Virus record (IMG/VR): IMGVR_UViG_3300036832_000855
Location: 58,420 to 122,419 of that record
Reading direction: 5' to 3' (one strand)
DNA length: 64,000 nt
Source of the DNA: a virus
Shown here: in pieces, positions 9,287-18,521 of the stretch
Layout of the letters: each line of letters starts with the position of its first letter
Numbering within the stretch: position 1 is the stretch's first letter
The notes under the pieces: model-generated
Seen by the model: the letters and a program-made list of their open reading frames with translations, nothing else
The model's database searches: none
Told to the model about the DNA's origin: nothing
Position numbers and translations under genes: made by a program

Positions 9287-10104
9287 TTCTTCCTCGGGAC
9301 GACCATCGTCACGTTTGGTTTGCCGCTCGACAGCCGGTGCGGATACCAGCGGCTGAAGATGTACGACGTCGAGCCGCCACCCTTCAGGTGGTTCGCCGTG
9401 GCGATCTGCCGCCACTTCGACGCGTCGCCGTAGTAGAAGTGCGCGAGGTCGGCCAGGGTCGAGGCCGCCTTCGCGTGCGGGATGTTGCGGTTGGTCGCGG
9501 TGTCGTAGGCGATGTAGTGGCCTCCGATGGAGCGGAAGCGCACGTGCGCCGGAAGCCTGAGCGTGCCGCGCGACGGCACCGTTTGGCCACGCGGGTCGCG
9601 CCACTCCTGGAAACTGACGCCCTGGAAGTAGATCGTGTCGCCCTCGCCGTGCTTGTACACCTCGTTGAAAGCGGTCAGCACTGCGAACGTCCGGCGGATC
9701 GTGGTCGAGTGCTTGAAGTGCGCGGCGAACTTGAACGGCGACCCGGCGTCGAACAGCGCCCAGAGCTGGTCGCGATACCACTCGGGTCGCTGGTACTGGC
9801 TGCCGGACGACTCGCGCGTCGGGTAGGGCACCCAGGCGGGCCGGTGGTTGCCGTACCCGTCGTCGCCGAGGTACATCGCCATCGTGTCGAACGCCCACGT
9901 GTCGAGCTGGCGCGAGCCACGCCGGACGAACTGATCGTCGTCGATCGTGTCGTACGTGCCGAAGTTGAACGCGTGCACGATCGAGAACTCCTCCAGCGGC
10001 GAGCACTGGAACACGAACGGGACCGGCAGCAGCGGTCGCCCGTTCTTGTCGACCGTCAGCCCGTTCCCGATCCCGGAGATCGTGAGCTTCACCCCGTCGC
10101 TCAA
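9283..10104 (-). CDS. LysM-containing tail/baseplate protein (XkdP-like)
   Basis: 273 residues. The N-terminal 160 residues form a tail-type domain (VPFVFQCSPLEEFSI, a FNFGTYDTIDDDQF segment). A LysM-like module lies at about 215-255 (DTATNRNIPHAKAASTLADL then HFYYGDASKWRQIATANHL), with a basic terminal tail RKK. LysM domains in contractile phages cap the tape measure/tube junction and may touch peptidoglycan. It overlaps the tape measure stop by 4 bases and the hub start by 4 bases, so expression is tightly coupled. Confidence 0.78.
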   Translation of the reverse strand: MSDGVKLTISGIGNGLTVDKNGRPLLPVPFVFQCSPLEEFSIVHAFNFGTYDTIDDDQFVRRGSRQLDTWAFDTMAMYLGDDGYGNHRPAWVPYPTRESSGSQYQRPEWYRDQLWALFDAGSPFKFAAHFKHSTTIRRTFAVLTAFNEVYKHGEGDTIYFQGVSFQEWRDPRGQTVPSRGTLRLPAHVRFRSIGGHYIAYDTATNRNIPHAKAASTLADLAHFYYGDASKWRQIATANHLKGGGSTSYIFSRWYPHRLSSGKPNVTMVVPRKK

Positions 10105-13100
10105 AGCTGCGCCTCCAACGACTTGGCGAGCGCCGCCAGCTCCTCGTCAACGATCTTCTGGATGTCGCCCTTGCGGTGCACCTCGACCTTGTGGATCTCG
10201 ATGTGCACGGGGCTGCCGACCCGACCCTGGCCCGCGGGCGACACCGTGACCCGCTCGCCGCCGGGCCGGTCGCCGACGCCGATGATCTGTGGGCGCCGGG
10301 CGATGAAGTCGCCGCCCTCCGCGAACCACGGCACCCTGCCGCCCAGGGCGTGACCCTTCGCGAACTGCTTGCCGATCGCCGCCTGGTTGGCCTGGATACC
10401 CATCGCCTCCGCCTGCGTTGGCTGGTAGCCAGGCTTGCCGACGCCCGGGTTCACGCGGAGCAGGAGGTTCTTCTTTGACTTCGCCACGCTCGTGTTGTCG
10501 ACAACGCCGCCGAGCGCGAAGCCGTGCGGGTGACGGTACTGGTCGAACTTCTGCGACCAGCCCGAGTCGCGATGCGGGCCGCCGTCACCGCCGCCCGACT
10601 CGAAGTACTGCCCCATGATCTCCATCATCGTGTGCGCCTGCTGCCCCGAGCTGCCCCAGGTGCCGATGGTGATGTACTGGCCCGGCCCTGGGTCGGTGTG
10701 CTGGTTGATCGGCTGCGCGGCCGTGTAGTACGCCCACTTCGGCCAGATGCCCGCTGCGTCCATGATCGTGCTCACGTACGACGAGCAGTCGTACGAGCCG
10801 AGTCCCCATCCGGCGCCCTGGTGACCGTACGGCGGGTGACGCGTCGCCAGCTCGTTCGCGAACTGCAACGCCGCCTGGACCTTCGGGGGAGTAGGACCAC
10901 CGGTCGGCGTGAACGAGGGGCCCGGACCGCCGCCGCCACCGATCATCGCGGGCTGCGCCGCCTGGACCGCCTGATTGGCAGCGTTGACGATCTGGGTGAT
11001 CGCTGCTTGGCCGATCGCAGTGATCGCGCCCGCCGGACCCGCAACCGTCGGCGTCTTGATCGTCGGGGCGATCCCACCGCCACCCGCGCCGCCAGTGATC
11101 GCGCCACCGAGCTGGCCCGCGAACGCCGCGTTCGCGTACTTGATGCGGTTCGCCAGGGCCGGAATGCCCGCCCGCTCGAACGACTGCTCGAAGATCGTGG
11201 CGGCGGCGCCGGGGGTGGCGGCGCTGTTCATCGACCCGCGGATCCCCATGATCTGCGGAAGCATCTTTGCCCACTGCGCTTGCAGCGTGCCGCCAGTGCC
11301 TGACCCGAAGTTCGAGATCTGCTGCCACATGCCACCGCCGGGCGTGTTCGGGTTCAGCCCCGACTCCTGCATCGCGTTGCCGAGCAGTCCGGCGACAGCG
11401 ATCTTGTTGAACCCGGCGGCCGACGCGAGCGAGTTGACCTCGCCGACCACCCCACCGGTCTGGTAGCCGGGCACTGTCCAGTTGGTCGAGATGCGCCCGC
11501 CGGTCGCCCACCGGGCCGCGTGCGGCGTCGTCTCACCCGCAACCTCCCCGCCGAGCGACGTCCCGCGGGGCAGCATCGAGTTGACGCGCGCCTCGGTGTG
11601 CCGGTTGACGACCAGCTCACCGCCGTCGGCCAATCCCAGCAGACTGCCCCCAGAGCCGTAGAGAGGGATGTGGTCGCCACGCGGCTCCCCAGGTAGGCGC
11701 CCACCCCTCGCCTTGCCTTTCGTGGCCGCAGCGACGCCCGCGGGCGGCTGTACGCCCATCGTCTTGAACGCGCCCGCCATCGCCTTGAGGATCTGGGCGA
11801 TCCCGGTCTGGACGTCGGCGATCACCAGCGTCCAGATCTTCTGGAGGCTGTCCCTGGTGTTCGTGAAGTTCAGCACCATCGCGTCCATCGCCGACTTGCT
11901 CTGCGGCGGCAGGATCTGGTTCATCTGGCTGCCGAGCCAGCTCATGTCGTTCTGGATCGCCTGAACGGCCGTGTGGCTGGCCTTGGAGAACTGGCCCAGC
12001 TCGGTCTCGACGGTGTTCAGCGCGCCGACCATCCCGCTGCGCGGATTGGTCAGCTCGTTCTCGGTGTCCTGGAGCGCCTTGCTCATGCCCGCGAGCGCGT
12101 TCATGATCTGCTGCGACTGCTGCACGAGCTTGGTCATCGCAGCCTGCGTCGCCCGGAGCGTCTGCGTGAAGTTCGCGGCTCCTCGCGCGCCCGTCGGCGC
12201 CGCAGAGCCCAGGCCGGTGGGCACCGGCGTGCCCGTCTGCATCCCGTACTCGGGCAGCATGTGGTTCGGCGTCACCCGTGAGCCTCGGGGCAGGTGCAGG
12301 ATCTCGGGCCCGGCCTCCCCGACGAGCACGTCCGTGGTGTGCGGCACGACGCCGCCGCCCGCGAGCCCGATGCTCGGGAGCGGGACGGAGACCCCGAGGA
12401 TCTTGTGGCTCTTGAACCCGATGTGCGGGATGTGCTTCTTGACGAAGTCGAACGCCGTCGTGAACGGCTTGGTGATCGCGCCGAACAGCCCGCCGAGCCC
12501 CTTTGCGATCGCGCCGGGGATCTGGCTGAAGATGCGGCCGATCCGGCTCGGGAGCGTCGAGACCCAGTCCCACGCCGACTTGAATGCGCCCACCACCCAC
12601 TTGGCGGCATCGCTGACGATCCTCTTGATCGTCCCGAAGTGCTTGATGAACTGGGCGATGATGAACGGGAGCGGACCGGCCAGGGCGGCGAACAGGTCCC
12701 AGTGCTTCTTGATGAAGTTGAACGCGTTCACAGCCGCGCCCGTGATCCACTTCCACGCCGCCCTGAACGGACTGATAATCGCTTTCCCGACCCCGGCGAA
12801 CCACGTTCCCGCTGCGCTAAAGGCCGTCTTGATGGCCTTCCAAGAATCGCTCGCAAGCTTTCCAAGCTTCTTCGGGTTCAGGCCGAGCGCCTTCGCGCCA
12901 CCCCAGGCGGCACCGAGCCCTGCGCCTACCGCAGCGCCCTCCGGGCCGAGGATCGCGCCCATGCCCGCGCCGGACAGCGCCGAGCTGGCGATCCCGCCGA
13001 AGGTGGACCTCGTGAACCCCTTCGGGAGAACGCTCTGCAACAGCGGGAGGCCCAGCGCAGCGACCCCGCCGAAGCGCCCAAAGTGCCCGCCGACCTTTGC

Positions 13101-14981
13101 GAGCCTGCCGATCTCCCCCTCGACGCCGCCGCCGCCCTTGAAGAGCCCCGAGAGCCCGAGCTTCCCGCCGATCTTCCCGAAGAAGCCGCCGACCTTGCCC
13201 AGCAGACCGCCCCTCCCTCCTGCCGCCGCTGCCAAGCCCGCCTCCTCCAACGGGAGCGCCAACTGCTCGCCCTCCGCCGCGACCCGGCCGATCCCAACCC
13301 TCCTGAGACCCCTTGCGATCCCCCCTCGAATTCCGCCCTTCTCCTCCCACGCCGACAGGCGACGGCTCAGTCGCCCGCCACCACCGCCGCTATCCAGCGT
13401 GTCCGTGCCGTTGCTCCCGACGGTCCGAACGAACAGCGGGTCCATCGGGCTGTCGCCCTTCTCCTTGAACTTGCCGAACGCCTTGCCGATCGCCTTGACC
13501 GGACCGGCCGCCCCGGAGATCATCTTCCCGCCGATGAAGGCCAGCGAGAGCGCCGTGATCGCCGCGGGCGGGAAGTGCTTCAAGACGAACTGGGTGGCGG
13601 CCCCGAGCGGCTTGAAGACCTGGTAGATCTGCATCAGCGACGTCGCGACGCTCTTGAGAACAGGCCAGAGCTGCGCCGCCTGGTCCATTGTCCGCTTGAA
13701 CCAGTCCTGGATCCCCTTCGTACCGCCCGGCTTCGCCAGCATGTTGGCGACCTTGGTGACGTAGTCCGCCCACTTCGTGACCGCGCCGGTGCCGGTCTTC
13801 ATCCCGGCGCCGATCACGTCGCCGATAATCCGCGCGATCCCGCCCAGGAGCTTCGCCCACTCCTTGAACGCGTTGGTCATGTTGGTGATCGTGTTCCGTC
13901 CGCGCGTCGACCCCGTCCACGCCTCGAACGCCTTGGCGATCTTCTCGAACCCGCCACCCGCCTTGTCCAGGGTCGGCGCGATGACCTTGAGGATGTTGCC
14001 GAGGCCCTTGAGGAGATCCACGACGCCGCCGATGGCGCCGCCGATGTCTGCGCGGAAGATGCTGCCGAACCCGCCGATCAGGGGCTTGAGCGCGCTGACC
14101 AACGGCCCCATGTGCGTCCGGATCGCCTTCTCGACCGCGGCCATGTTCTTGTCGACTTCCTTCGCAAGCCACGCGGTGTTCTTGACCAGGAGCGCGACCC
14201 CCTCGTTCGCGAGCTTGAGGAAGCTCGCCTTGCCCGGCGCCGTCGCCTTGTCCCACTCCTTCTTGAACTTCGCGATGTTGGCCGCGAGCCCGGCCACGCC
14301 CGGGTTGGCCTTCGCGAGCTGATCAACCTGGCGCTGGGCCGTCTTGATCTGCCCCGGCTTCCCCGAGGCGATGGCCTTGTTCAGATTGGTGACGGCCTTC
14401 TGGTAGTTGGTGAGCTGCGTGATCGCTGGCTTGGCAAGAACCGCCACCGAGCCGAGCCCGACCCCGAACGCACCCACCAGACCGCCGCCAAGCAGCGCAC
14501 CACCGCCCACCGCCCCGATCAGGGACGAGCTGACTGCGCCTATCGCCCCGGCTAACTGGATGATGATCGGGATCGCCGAGACGATCAGCGTCCCCATCAT
14601 CGGGAGCGCTGTCGCGAAACCCTTCACCGCACCGCCCAGACCACCGAAGGCCTGGGCTGCACCCTGAACCGCCGGGTGCAGGTTCACGAACGATCGGGTT
14701 GCGTTCTCGATGTGCGCCTTGATGTTCTTGAGCCTGAGCGCCGACCGGTCCAGCTCCCGCCCGAAGACCTCAAGCGTCAGCTTTCCCTTCTGGGTCTCCC
14801 CACGCCAGCTCTTGGCGGACCTCTCGGCCTTGCCGAACCCGTCGCTGAGCATCGAGAGCTGCTTGTTGTTGCCCATCGACCCCAGCGCCTTGTCCGCCAT
14901 GACCGCGTTGCGCTGAATGGTGCGCAGCGGTCCGCTGGCCCGGTCGATCAGGTTGAAGACGGCTTCGAGGGTTACGGCCAT
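10101..14981 (-). CDS. tail tape measure protein with two peptidoglycan-hydrolase domains
   Basis: 1626 residues, the longest gene here, in the expected place between chaperones and hub. The N-terminus is MAVTLEAVFNLIDRASGPLR, followed by a hydrophobic Gly/Ala-rich segment near 120-185 and long helical parts with repeated TNM, FKE and WKWITGA motifs. At about 1180-1285 there is a phage tail lysozyme-like domain (SLASAAGFN, GLLGNAMQESGLNP, MWQQI), with the catalytic Glu probably that of MQESGL. At about 1370-1480 there is an NlpC/P60-type domain with Cys in YDCSSYVSTIMDAAGI and His in GQQAHTMMEIMG. The hydrolases would open the cell wall when the tape measure is ejected. Tail length scales with this protein. 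Confidence 0.93.
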   Translation of the reverse strand: MAVTLEAVFNLIDRASGPLRTIQRNAVMADKALGSMGNNKQLSMLSDGFGKAERSAKSWRGETQKGKLTLEVFGRELDRSALRLKNIKAHIENATRSFVNLHPAVQGAAQAFGGLGGAVKGFATALPMMGTLIVSAIPIIIQLAGAIGAVSSSLIGAVGGGALLGGGLVGAFGVGLGSVAVLAKPAITQLTNYQKAVTNLNKAIASGKPGQIKTAQRQVDQLAKANPGVAGLAANIAKFKKEWDKATAPGKASFLKLANEGVALLVKNTAWLAKEVDKNMAAVEKAIRTHMGPLVSALKPLIGGFGSIFRADIGGAIGGVVDLLKGLGNILKVIAPTLDKAGGGFEKIAKAFEAWTGSTRGRNTITNMTNAFKEWAKLLGGIARIIGDVIGAGMKTGTGAVTKWADYVTKVANMLAKPGGTKGIQDWFKRTMDQAAQLWPVLKSVATSLMQIYQVFKPLGAATQFVLKHFPPAAITALSLAFIGGKMISGAAGPVKAIGKAFGKFKEKGDSPMDPLFVRTVGSNGTDTLDSGGGGGRLSRRLSAWEEKGGIRGGIARGLRRVGIGRVAAEGEQLALPLEEAGLAAAAGGRGGLLGKVGGFFGKIGGKLGLSGLFKGGGGVEGEIGRLAKVGGHFGRFGGVAALGLPLLQSVLPKGFTRSTFGGIASSALSGAGMGAILGPEGAAVGAGLGAAWGGAKALGLNPKKLGKLASDSWKAIKTAFSAAGTWFAGVGKAIISPFRAAWKWITGAAVNAFNFIKKHWDLFAALAGPLPFIIAQFIKHFGTIKRIVSDAAKWVVGAFKSAWDWVSTLPSRIGRIFSQIPGAIAKGLGGLFGAITKPFTTAFDFVKKHIPHIGFKSHKILGVSVPLPSIGLAGGGVVPHTTDVLVGEAGPEILHLPRGSRVTPNHMLPEYGMQTGTPVPTGLGSAAPTGARGAANFTQTLRATQAAMTKLVQQSQQIMNALAGMSKALQDTENELTNPRSGMVGALNTVETELGQFSKASHTAVQAIQNDMSWLGSQMNQILPPQSKSAMDAMVLNFTNTRDSLQKIWTLVIADVQTGIAQILKAMAGAFKTMGVQPPAGVAAATKGKARGGRLPGEPRGDHIPLYGSGGSLLGLADGGELVVNRHTEARVNSMLPRGTSLGGEVAGETTPHAARWATGGRISTNWTVPGYQTGGVVGEVNSLASAAGFNKIAVAGLLGNAMQESGLNPNTPGGGMWQQISNFGSGTGGTLQAQWAKMLPQIMGIRGSMNSAATPGAAATIFEQSFERAGIPALANRIKYANAAFAGQLGGAITGGAGGGGIAPTIKTPTVAGPAGAITAIGQAAITQIVNAANQAVQAAQPAMIGGGGGPGPSFTPTGGPTPPKVQAALQFANELATRHPPYGHQGAGWGLGSYDCSSYVSTIMDAAGIWPKWAYYTAAQPINQHTDPGPGQYITIGTWGSSGQQAHTMMEIMGQYFESGGGDGGPHRDSGWSQKFDQYRHPHGFALGGVVDNTSVAKSKKNLLLRVNPGVGKPGYQPTQAEAMGIQANQAAIGKQFAKGHALGGRVPWFAEGGDFIARRPQIIGVGDRPGGERVTVSPAGQGRVGSPVHIEIHKVEVHRKGDIQKIVDEELAALAKSLEAQL

Positions 14982-15847
14982 CTAGCCCCCCATCGCCCGC
15001 GCCACCCGGCGCGACGTCGAGCCGCCAGCGAGCTTCGTGTCCTGGTCGAGCGACGCCATGGCGCACCCGTACATGAAGTGGCGCAGACGGCTCGGGTACA
15101 TGGGCGGGCGCGCGTCCTCGTTCGGGCGCCCGAGCGGCCGGTAGTCCTCGTCGAGCCCGTTGTAGGTCCGGTAAGGGTCCTCACCGCCGTACCTCCAGGC
15201 CAGAGACAGAAGCCGCGCTTCGCCCCCGGCCTTGATCAGTTTTTTGCGCTCAGGGCGTCCCGTACGTCGTCGTCGTCGAAGCCGGACAGCGCCATGATCT
15301 GCGTCGCGAGCTGGGCGATCAGGCCCGGCTTCTTCGAGAAGCGCTTGAGCAGGATCGCCTCGGCCTGCTTACCCTGCTGCTCCGCCAGCGCCTCGATGTC
15401 GGGCTCGACCGAGCCCGCGACGATCACCTTCAGGTTCCCGAGCTGGTCGACCGCGAGGTCATCCTGGCGGCCGCGGCGACGCATCGCCGACGTCTGGCGC
15501 TGAATCCGGCGCAGCACGTCGCCGTCGATCGGCCGCACGACCCACGAGATCCAGTGCTGCGCGTCACCGATGCCGACGTTGATCTCGACGGTGTGCGTCT
15601 GCTCGCCGTCCTCGTCGGGCTCCTCGGAGAGGAACCACTCCAGCGCCGACGTCGCCTCGGTGTCCGTGACGGGCCGATCGGCCGCCAGCGAGTCGAGAAC
15701 CTCCGGGACCGGCCGATCCTCCTGGGGCCGGTCGTCGCGGCCCCTCAGGGCCGTGGGTGGCGGCAGCGCCTGGGCCTGCTCGCGCTGGTGCCGCGACTGC
15801 GGCGGCTGCTGTACGCGGACATCCTCCGCGACGGGTGCATCTGCCAT
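14982..15847 (-). CDS. tail assembly chaperone, -1 frameshift fusion product (G-GT type)
   Basis: This entry is the longer product of the chaperone gene. Translation from the ATG at 15847 continues past the short-form stop if ribosomes slip -1 on A AAA AAC at 15239-15245. The second frame then reads LIKAGGEARLLSLAWRYGG to a TAG at 14982-14984, adding about 85 residues (288 in all). The extension has no good start codon of its own near the junction, while its sequence is clearly coding (GGEDPYRTYNGLDEDYRPLG). Paired chaperones made by frameshifting just upstream of the tape measure gene are a well known long-tailed-phage arrangement. Slippage itself is inferred from sequence. Confidence 0.82.
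15236..15847 (-). CDS. tail assembly chaperone, short form (G type)
   Basis: 203 residues ending ...DALSAKN. An N-terminal proline/glutamine-rich low-complexity stretch is followed by a compact helical domain (TSALEWFLSEEPDEDGEQTHTVEINVGIGD, split here only for description). A second helix-rich part follows with ISWVVRPIDGDVLRRIQRQ and a GFDDDDVRDAL end. Chaperones of this class coat the tape measure during tail assembly. The downstream frame and slippery site are described separately. Confidence 0.8.
   Translation of the reverse strand: MADAPVAEDVRVQQPPQSRHQREQAQALPPPTALRGRDDRPQEDRPVPEVLDSLAADRPVTDTEATSALEWFLSEEPDEDGEQTHTVEINVGIGDAQHWISWVVRPIDGDVLRRIQRQTSAMRRRGRQDDLAVDQLGNLKVIVAGSVEPDIEALAEQQGKQAEAILLKRFSKKPGLIAQLATQIMALSGFDDDDVRDALSAKN
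15239..15245 (-). promoter_or_regulatory. programmed -1 ribosomal frameshift slippery heptamer
   Basis: On the coding strand the sequence is GCA AAA AAC TGA. The heptamer A AAA AAC is in the correct phase for simultaneous -1 slippage, and the zero-frame stop follows immediately. It is the strongest class of slippery site in bacteria. A stimulatory downstream structure is not certain: GGCC repeats and a GC-rich stretch follow within 50 bases. Confidence 0.85.
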
Positions 15848-15892
15848 GTGACTGCTCCTTCGGGGCCGGTGGCCTCGCGACGGTTTGACGGA

Positions 15893-16096
15893 TCAGCCAT
15901 GGCGCGTCACCTCGCGGAGTGCTCGTGCAGAGGACTGTCGTTGCGGTGTGGGATCGAAGTCGCGCTCGCCTTCGGGCAGGCGGCATGCGACCTCGACGTG
16001 GGACATCCTTGCCAGGAGATCTCGCTGTCCGTGCGAGTTCTTCAGGACGATGTAGGCCTTCAGCTCCAGCCAGGCCCGCTCGTAGTCGACGATCAC
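15893..16096 (-). CDS. small tail-region protein of unknown function
   Basis: 67 residues (MIVDYERAWLELKAYIVLKN start, basic C-terminus REVTRHG). The start overlaps the end of a reading frame running through the tube gene and lies 5 bases from the tube stop. The pattern WLELKAYI...KNSHGQRDLLARM is shared by small proteins placed between tube and chaperone genes in actinobacterial phages, from memory of such operons; function is unknown. Confidence 0.65.
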   Translation of the reverse strand: MIVDYERAWLELKAYIVLKNSHGQRDLLARMSHVEVACRLPEGERDFDPTPQRQSSARALREVTRHG

Positions 16097-16100
16097 GGGA

Positions 16101-16643
16101 TCAGCTCAGCGAGTCGAGCACCGTGATTGCGGGCTGGCCGGTCACCGGGTTGGTCTGCCCCTGGATGATCTCGTAGGACTCCAGCGGCTTCTCGGTCTCC
16201 CACCCGAAGGTGAACGACCGGTCGAGCACGTCGGTGGTGATGTTGAACCCGAGCGGGAGGTCCCAGATGAGGCAGCCGTTGAACTGCCACACCTCGAAGC
16301 CGAGCGCGTCCGGGTCGTCCAGCCACACCTGCATCGAGAACGCTCGCATCGAGCCCGCGACTGTCCCGCGCGCGGCGCGGCGGTCGGCCAGGCTCTGCGA
16401 CAGGTAGCTGTAGATGTACTTCTCCCAGTGGGAGTCGACCTTCTGGACCGTGAACGTGCCCTCGCGCGTCTCCCGGCCGGGCTTGATGCCCATGCGGGTG
16501 GCGCCCACGAGTGGGATCTCGACCTTGGCGACCGTGATCGTCGCCGTGACGTCGGTGATCTCCGCTCGGATGTGACCGTCCATGATCACGTAGCCGTACA
16601 TTCCGCCGACGCGGTATAGGCCCTCGCTTGATCCGATTGACAT
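16101..16643 (-). CDS. tail tube protein
   Basis: 180 residues, placed directly after the sheath gene as in contractile-tail operons. It is beta-rich with VGGMYGYVIMDGHIRAEITD, TITVAKVEIPLVG and a KPGRETREGTFTVQKVD segment, which is the pattern of XkdM-like tube proteins (a short loop domain stacked on a beta barrel that oligomerises into the tube). The C-terminal TFGWETEKPLESYEI is also typical. Length matches the family (150-190). Confidence 0.85.
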   Translation of the reverse strand: MSIGSSEGLYRVGGMYGYVIMDGHIRAEITDVTATITVAKVEIPLVGATRMGIKPGRETREGTFTVQKVDSHWEKYIYSYLSQSLADRRAARGTVAGSMRAFSMQVWLDDPDALGFEVWQFNGCLIWDLPLGFNITTDVLDRSFTFGWETEKPLESYEIIQGQTNPVTGQPAITVLDSLS

Positions 16644-16655
16644 CGCTCACACCTC

Positions 16656-18152
16656 CTAACTGATGTAGACGAGGTTGTAGACCTGCTCGACCGATCGGCC
16701 GAACGCGATGCCGTACACCAGCGCGATGAACTCGTCCTGATCGGTCGGCGGCGGGGTCGGATCGACCCCGACGCTGAAGCCGGACTGGATCACGCCTTGG
16801 TCGGCGCGCGCCTGGATGACCTGGTGCGCGTAGCCGACAACGTACGCGCGCGTCGCGTCATTCACCTGCAGCGAGCCGATGGCGTTCGAGGCCGACCAGT
16901 TAGTGATGTCCAGCTCGATGCCGTGCATGGTCCTGACGAACTTCGGGTTGCGGTAGATCAGGTACGGCTTGTTGACGTCGCCGCCGATGTAGGTGGTGAG
17001 GCCCTTCTCGACGCGTACCGGAGAGTCCGTGTTGGAGTCCTGCCCGAAGCAGACGACGCCGCCGTTGAAGCAGGCTGTGATGTCGGAGTCGGTCGGCATG
17101 ACGCCCGCTACCGTGTCCACCAGCCGCGCAAACGTCAGGCTCATCGACTCGCCGCGCGCGGCCAGGATGCCCGCGATCCGCGGCGCGAGCTGCGACGTGG
17201 ACAGCGTCCCGAACTCGCTGTCGACCAAGGTGCCAACGCCGACATTGACGATGTTCTCGCCCGCAGGCCCCTGCGCCCCGGCCGACAGCGTTGCCGACCG
17301 CGCGACAGCCGTCGCCGCAGTGTCGCTGATGGCTCCGCCGACCACCATCATGAACCGGCGACCGACCAGGTTGGAGGACTGGCACCACGCCTGCAGCGAA
17401 GCGAGCGTCGTGGGGTCGATCATGTCGAACGCGGCGAACAGCGAGAAGCGCGCGGTCGTGACAGCGTTGATCATGTTCTGCCAGTCCGCCTGCACCAGCG
17501 TCGAGCCATCGTTGCCGGTGGTCAGCGGCGTGATCACGTCCGGCGCCACCGTGGTCGGTAGGGCTACGCCGTCGAGCGTGAGCGTGGCCGTCACCCACTG
17601 CGAGCCAGCGTTGATCTGACTGACGAGGCTCAGAATGCTGACCTTGGCGTACGTGTAGGTCTCAGCGAGCTGCCCGCTGACGTAGACCAGGAAGTCGTTC
17701 TTCGTCGCGTCGCTCGCGTTGACGTGGCTCTTGTAGCCGATGTTGTTGCCGAACGAGCCCGGATACTTCGCGGTCAGGGTCAGCGCCGCGGCGGGCGTTA
17801 GGTTCTGGATCGCGATCGTCGCGGCCTTGCCGCTGGCGCCGACGATCCGGTAGACGAGCACCTCTCCAGCCCCGCCTCGACCCTGGAGACCCTCGCCCTT
17901 GAAAGCCTGCTTGACCGCCCGATAACCCGGCGCCGGTAGCCCCCCAATCACAGTGGTCGCACCGAACTGCGCCTGGAAGTCACCCAGCGACATGGTCGGA
18001 GTCACGACCCCGGCCGGACCCCAGTCGTGCGTGATCCCGAGCAGGACAACCGACCCGATGTTCGGGGGAACGACCTGAGTCGGCTGCGCGGCCCAGTCGA
18101 AGTAGGCGCCGGGCCGGATCGGCCGCGCACTCTTTGAGAAGACACCCGGCAT
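16656..18152 (-). CDS. tail sheath protein
   Basis: 498 residues. The N-terminus PGAYFDWAAQP and GSVVLLGITHDWGPAG is the sheath signature, followed by a long insertion domain (KYPGSFGNNIGYKS). The C-terminal core has GVQ-like strands (VRVEKGLTTYIGGDVN, YRNPKFVRTMHGIELDI) and a final AFGRSVEQVYNLVYIS strand that would add to the inter-subunit handshake. This is the clearest evidence that the virion has a contractile tail. Contraction drives the tube through the envelope. Confidence 0.92.
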   Translation of the reverse strand: MPGVFSKSARPIRPGAYFDWAAQPTQVVPPNIGSVVLLGITHDWGPAGVVTPTMSLGDFQAQFGATTVIGGLPAPGYRAVKQAFKGEGLQGRGGAGEVLVYRIVGASGKAATIAIQNLTPAAALTLTAKYPGSFGNNIGYKSHVNASDATKNDFLVYVSGQLAETYTYAKVSILSLVSQINAGSQWVTATLTLDGVALPTTVAPDVITPLTTGNDGSTLVQADWQNMINAVTTARFSLFAAFDMIDPTTLASLQAWCQSSNLVGRRFMMVVGGAISDTAATAVARSATLSAGAQGPAGENIVNVGVGTLVDSEFGTLSTSQLAPRIAGILAARGESMSLTFARLVDTVAGVMPTDSDITACFNGGVVCFGQDSNTDSPVRVEKGLTTYIGGDVNKPYLIYRNPKFVRTMHGIELDITNWSASNAIGSLQVNDATRAYVVGYAHQVIQARADQGVIQSGFSVGVDPTPPPTDQDEFIALVYGIAFGRSVEQVYNLVYIS

Positions 18153-18155
18153 GTG

Positions 18156-18467
18156 CTATCCCTCCTCGTCGCCTTCGGTCTGGACCGGCTGTTCGAGCCA
18201 CGCGTCGACCTTCGCCTTGGCCTCGGGCGCAGTCATCATCCCGTCCAGGTCGCCGCTCAGCGCACCCATAGCGGTGTGCGACGGAACGCCGAGGAAGTCC
18301 GACGACTCCTCGACCAGTTGGGTGACCGGCACCGCAACGACCTCGGGCTCCTCGGAAGCATTCGCGGTGACCTCTGGACCGACCTCGACCGTCTCGGTCG
18401 TCGTGGCTTCGGGCTCGGCCTCAGCAGCCTTGGCTGCCCTGCTCCCGCGGTGCGATGTTTCCGACAT
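18156..18467 (-). CDS. small acidic protein upstream of sheath
   Basis: 103 residues, strongly acidic (runs of Glu/Thr/Val at about 12-50: AEAEPEATTTETVEVGPEV). A short structured C-terminal part (SGDLDGMMTAPEAKAKVDAWLEQP) looks like a small helical binding module. It is separated by 3 bases from the sheath gene. No family recognised; it may be an assembly factor or tail-completion accessory. Confidence 0.6.
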   Translation of the reverse strand: MSETSHRGSRAAKAAEAEPEATTTETVEVGPEVTANASEEPEVVAVPVTQLVEESSDFLGVPSHTAMGALSGDLDGMMTAPEAKAKVDAWLEQPVQTEGDEEG

Positions 18468-18521
18468 TCGTGCTCCTCTCTGTGAACCCCACAGGCGGGC
18501 TGCGCCGATAGTAAGGCTGGA

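Noticed and set aside
11971-14555. Long plus-strand frames opposite the tape measure
   Set aside because: Low-complexity mirror frames; the minus-strand tape measure has recognisable hydrolase domains.
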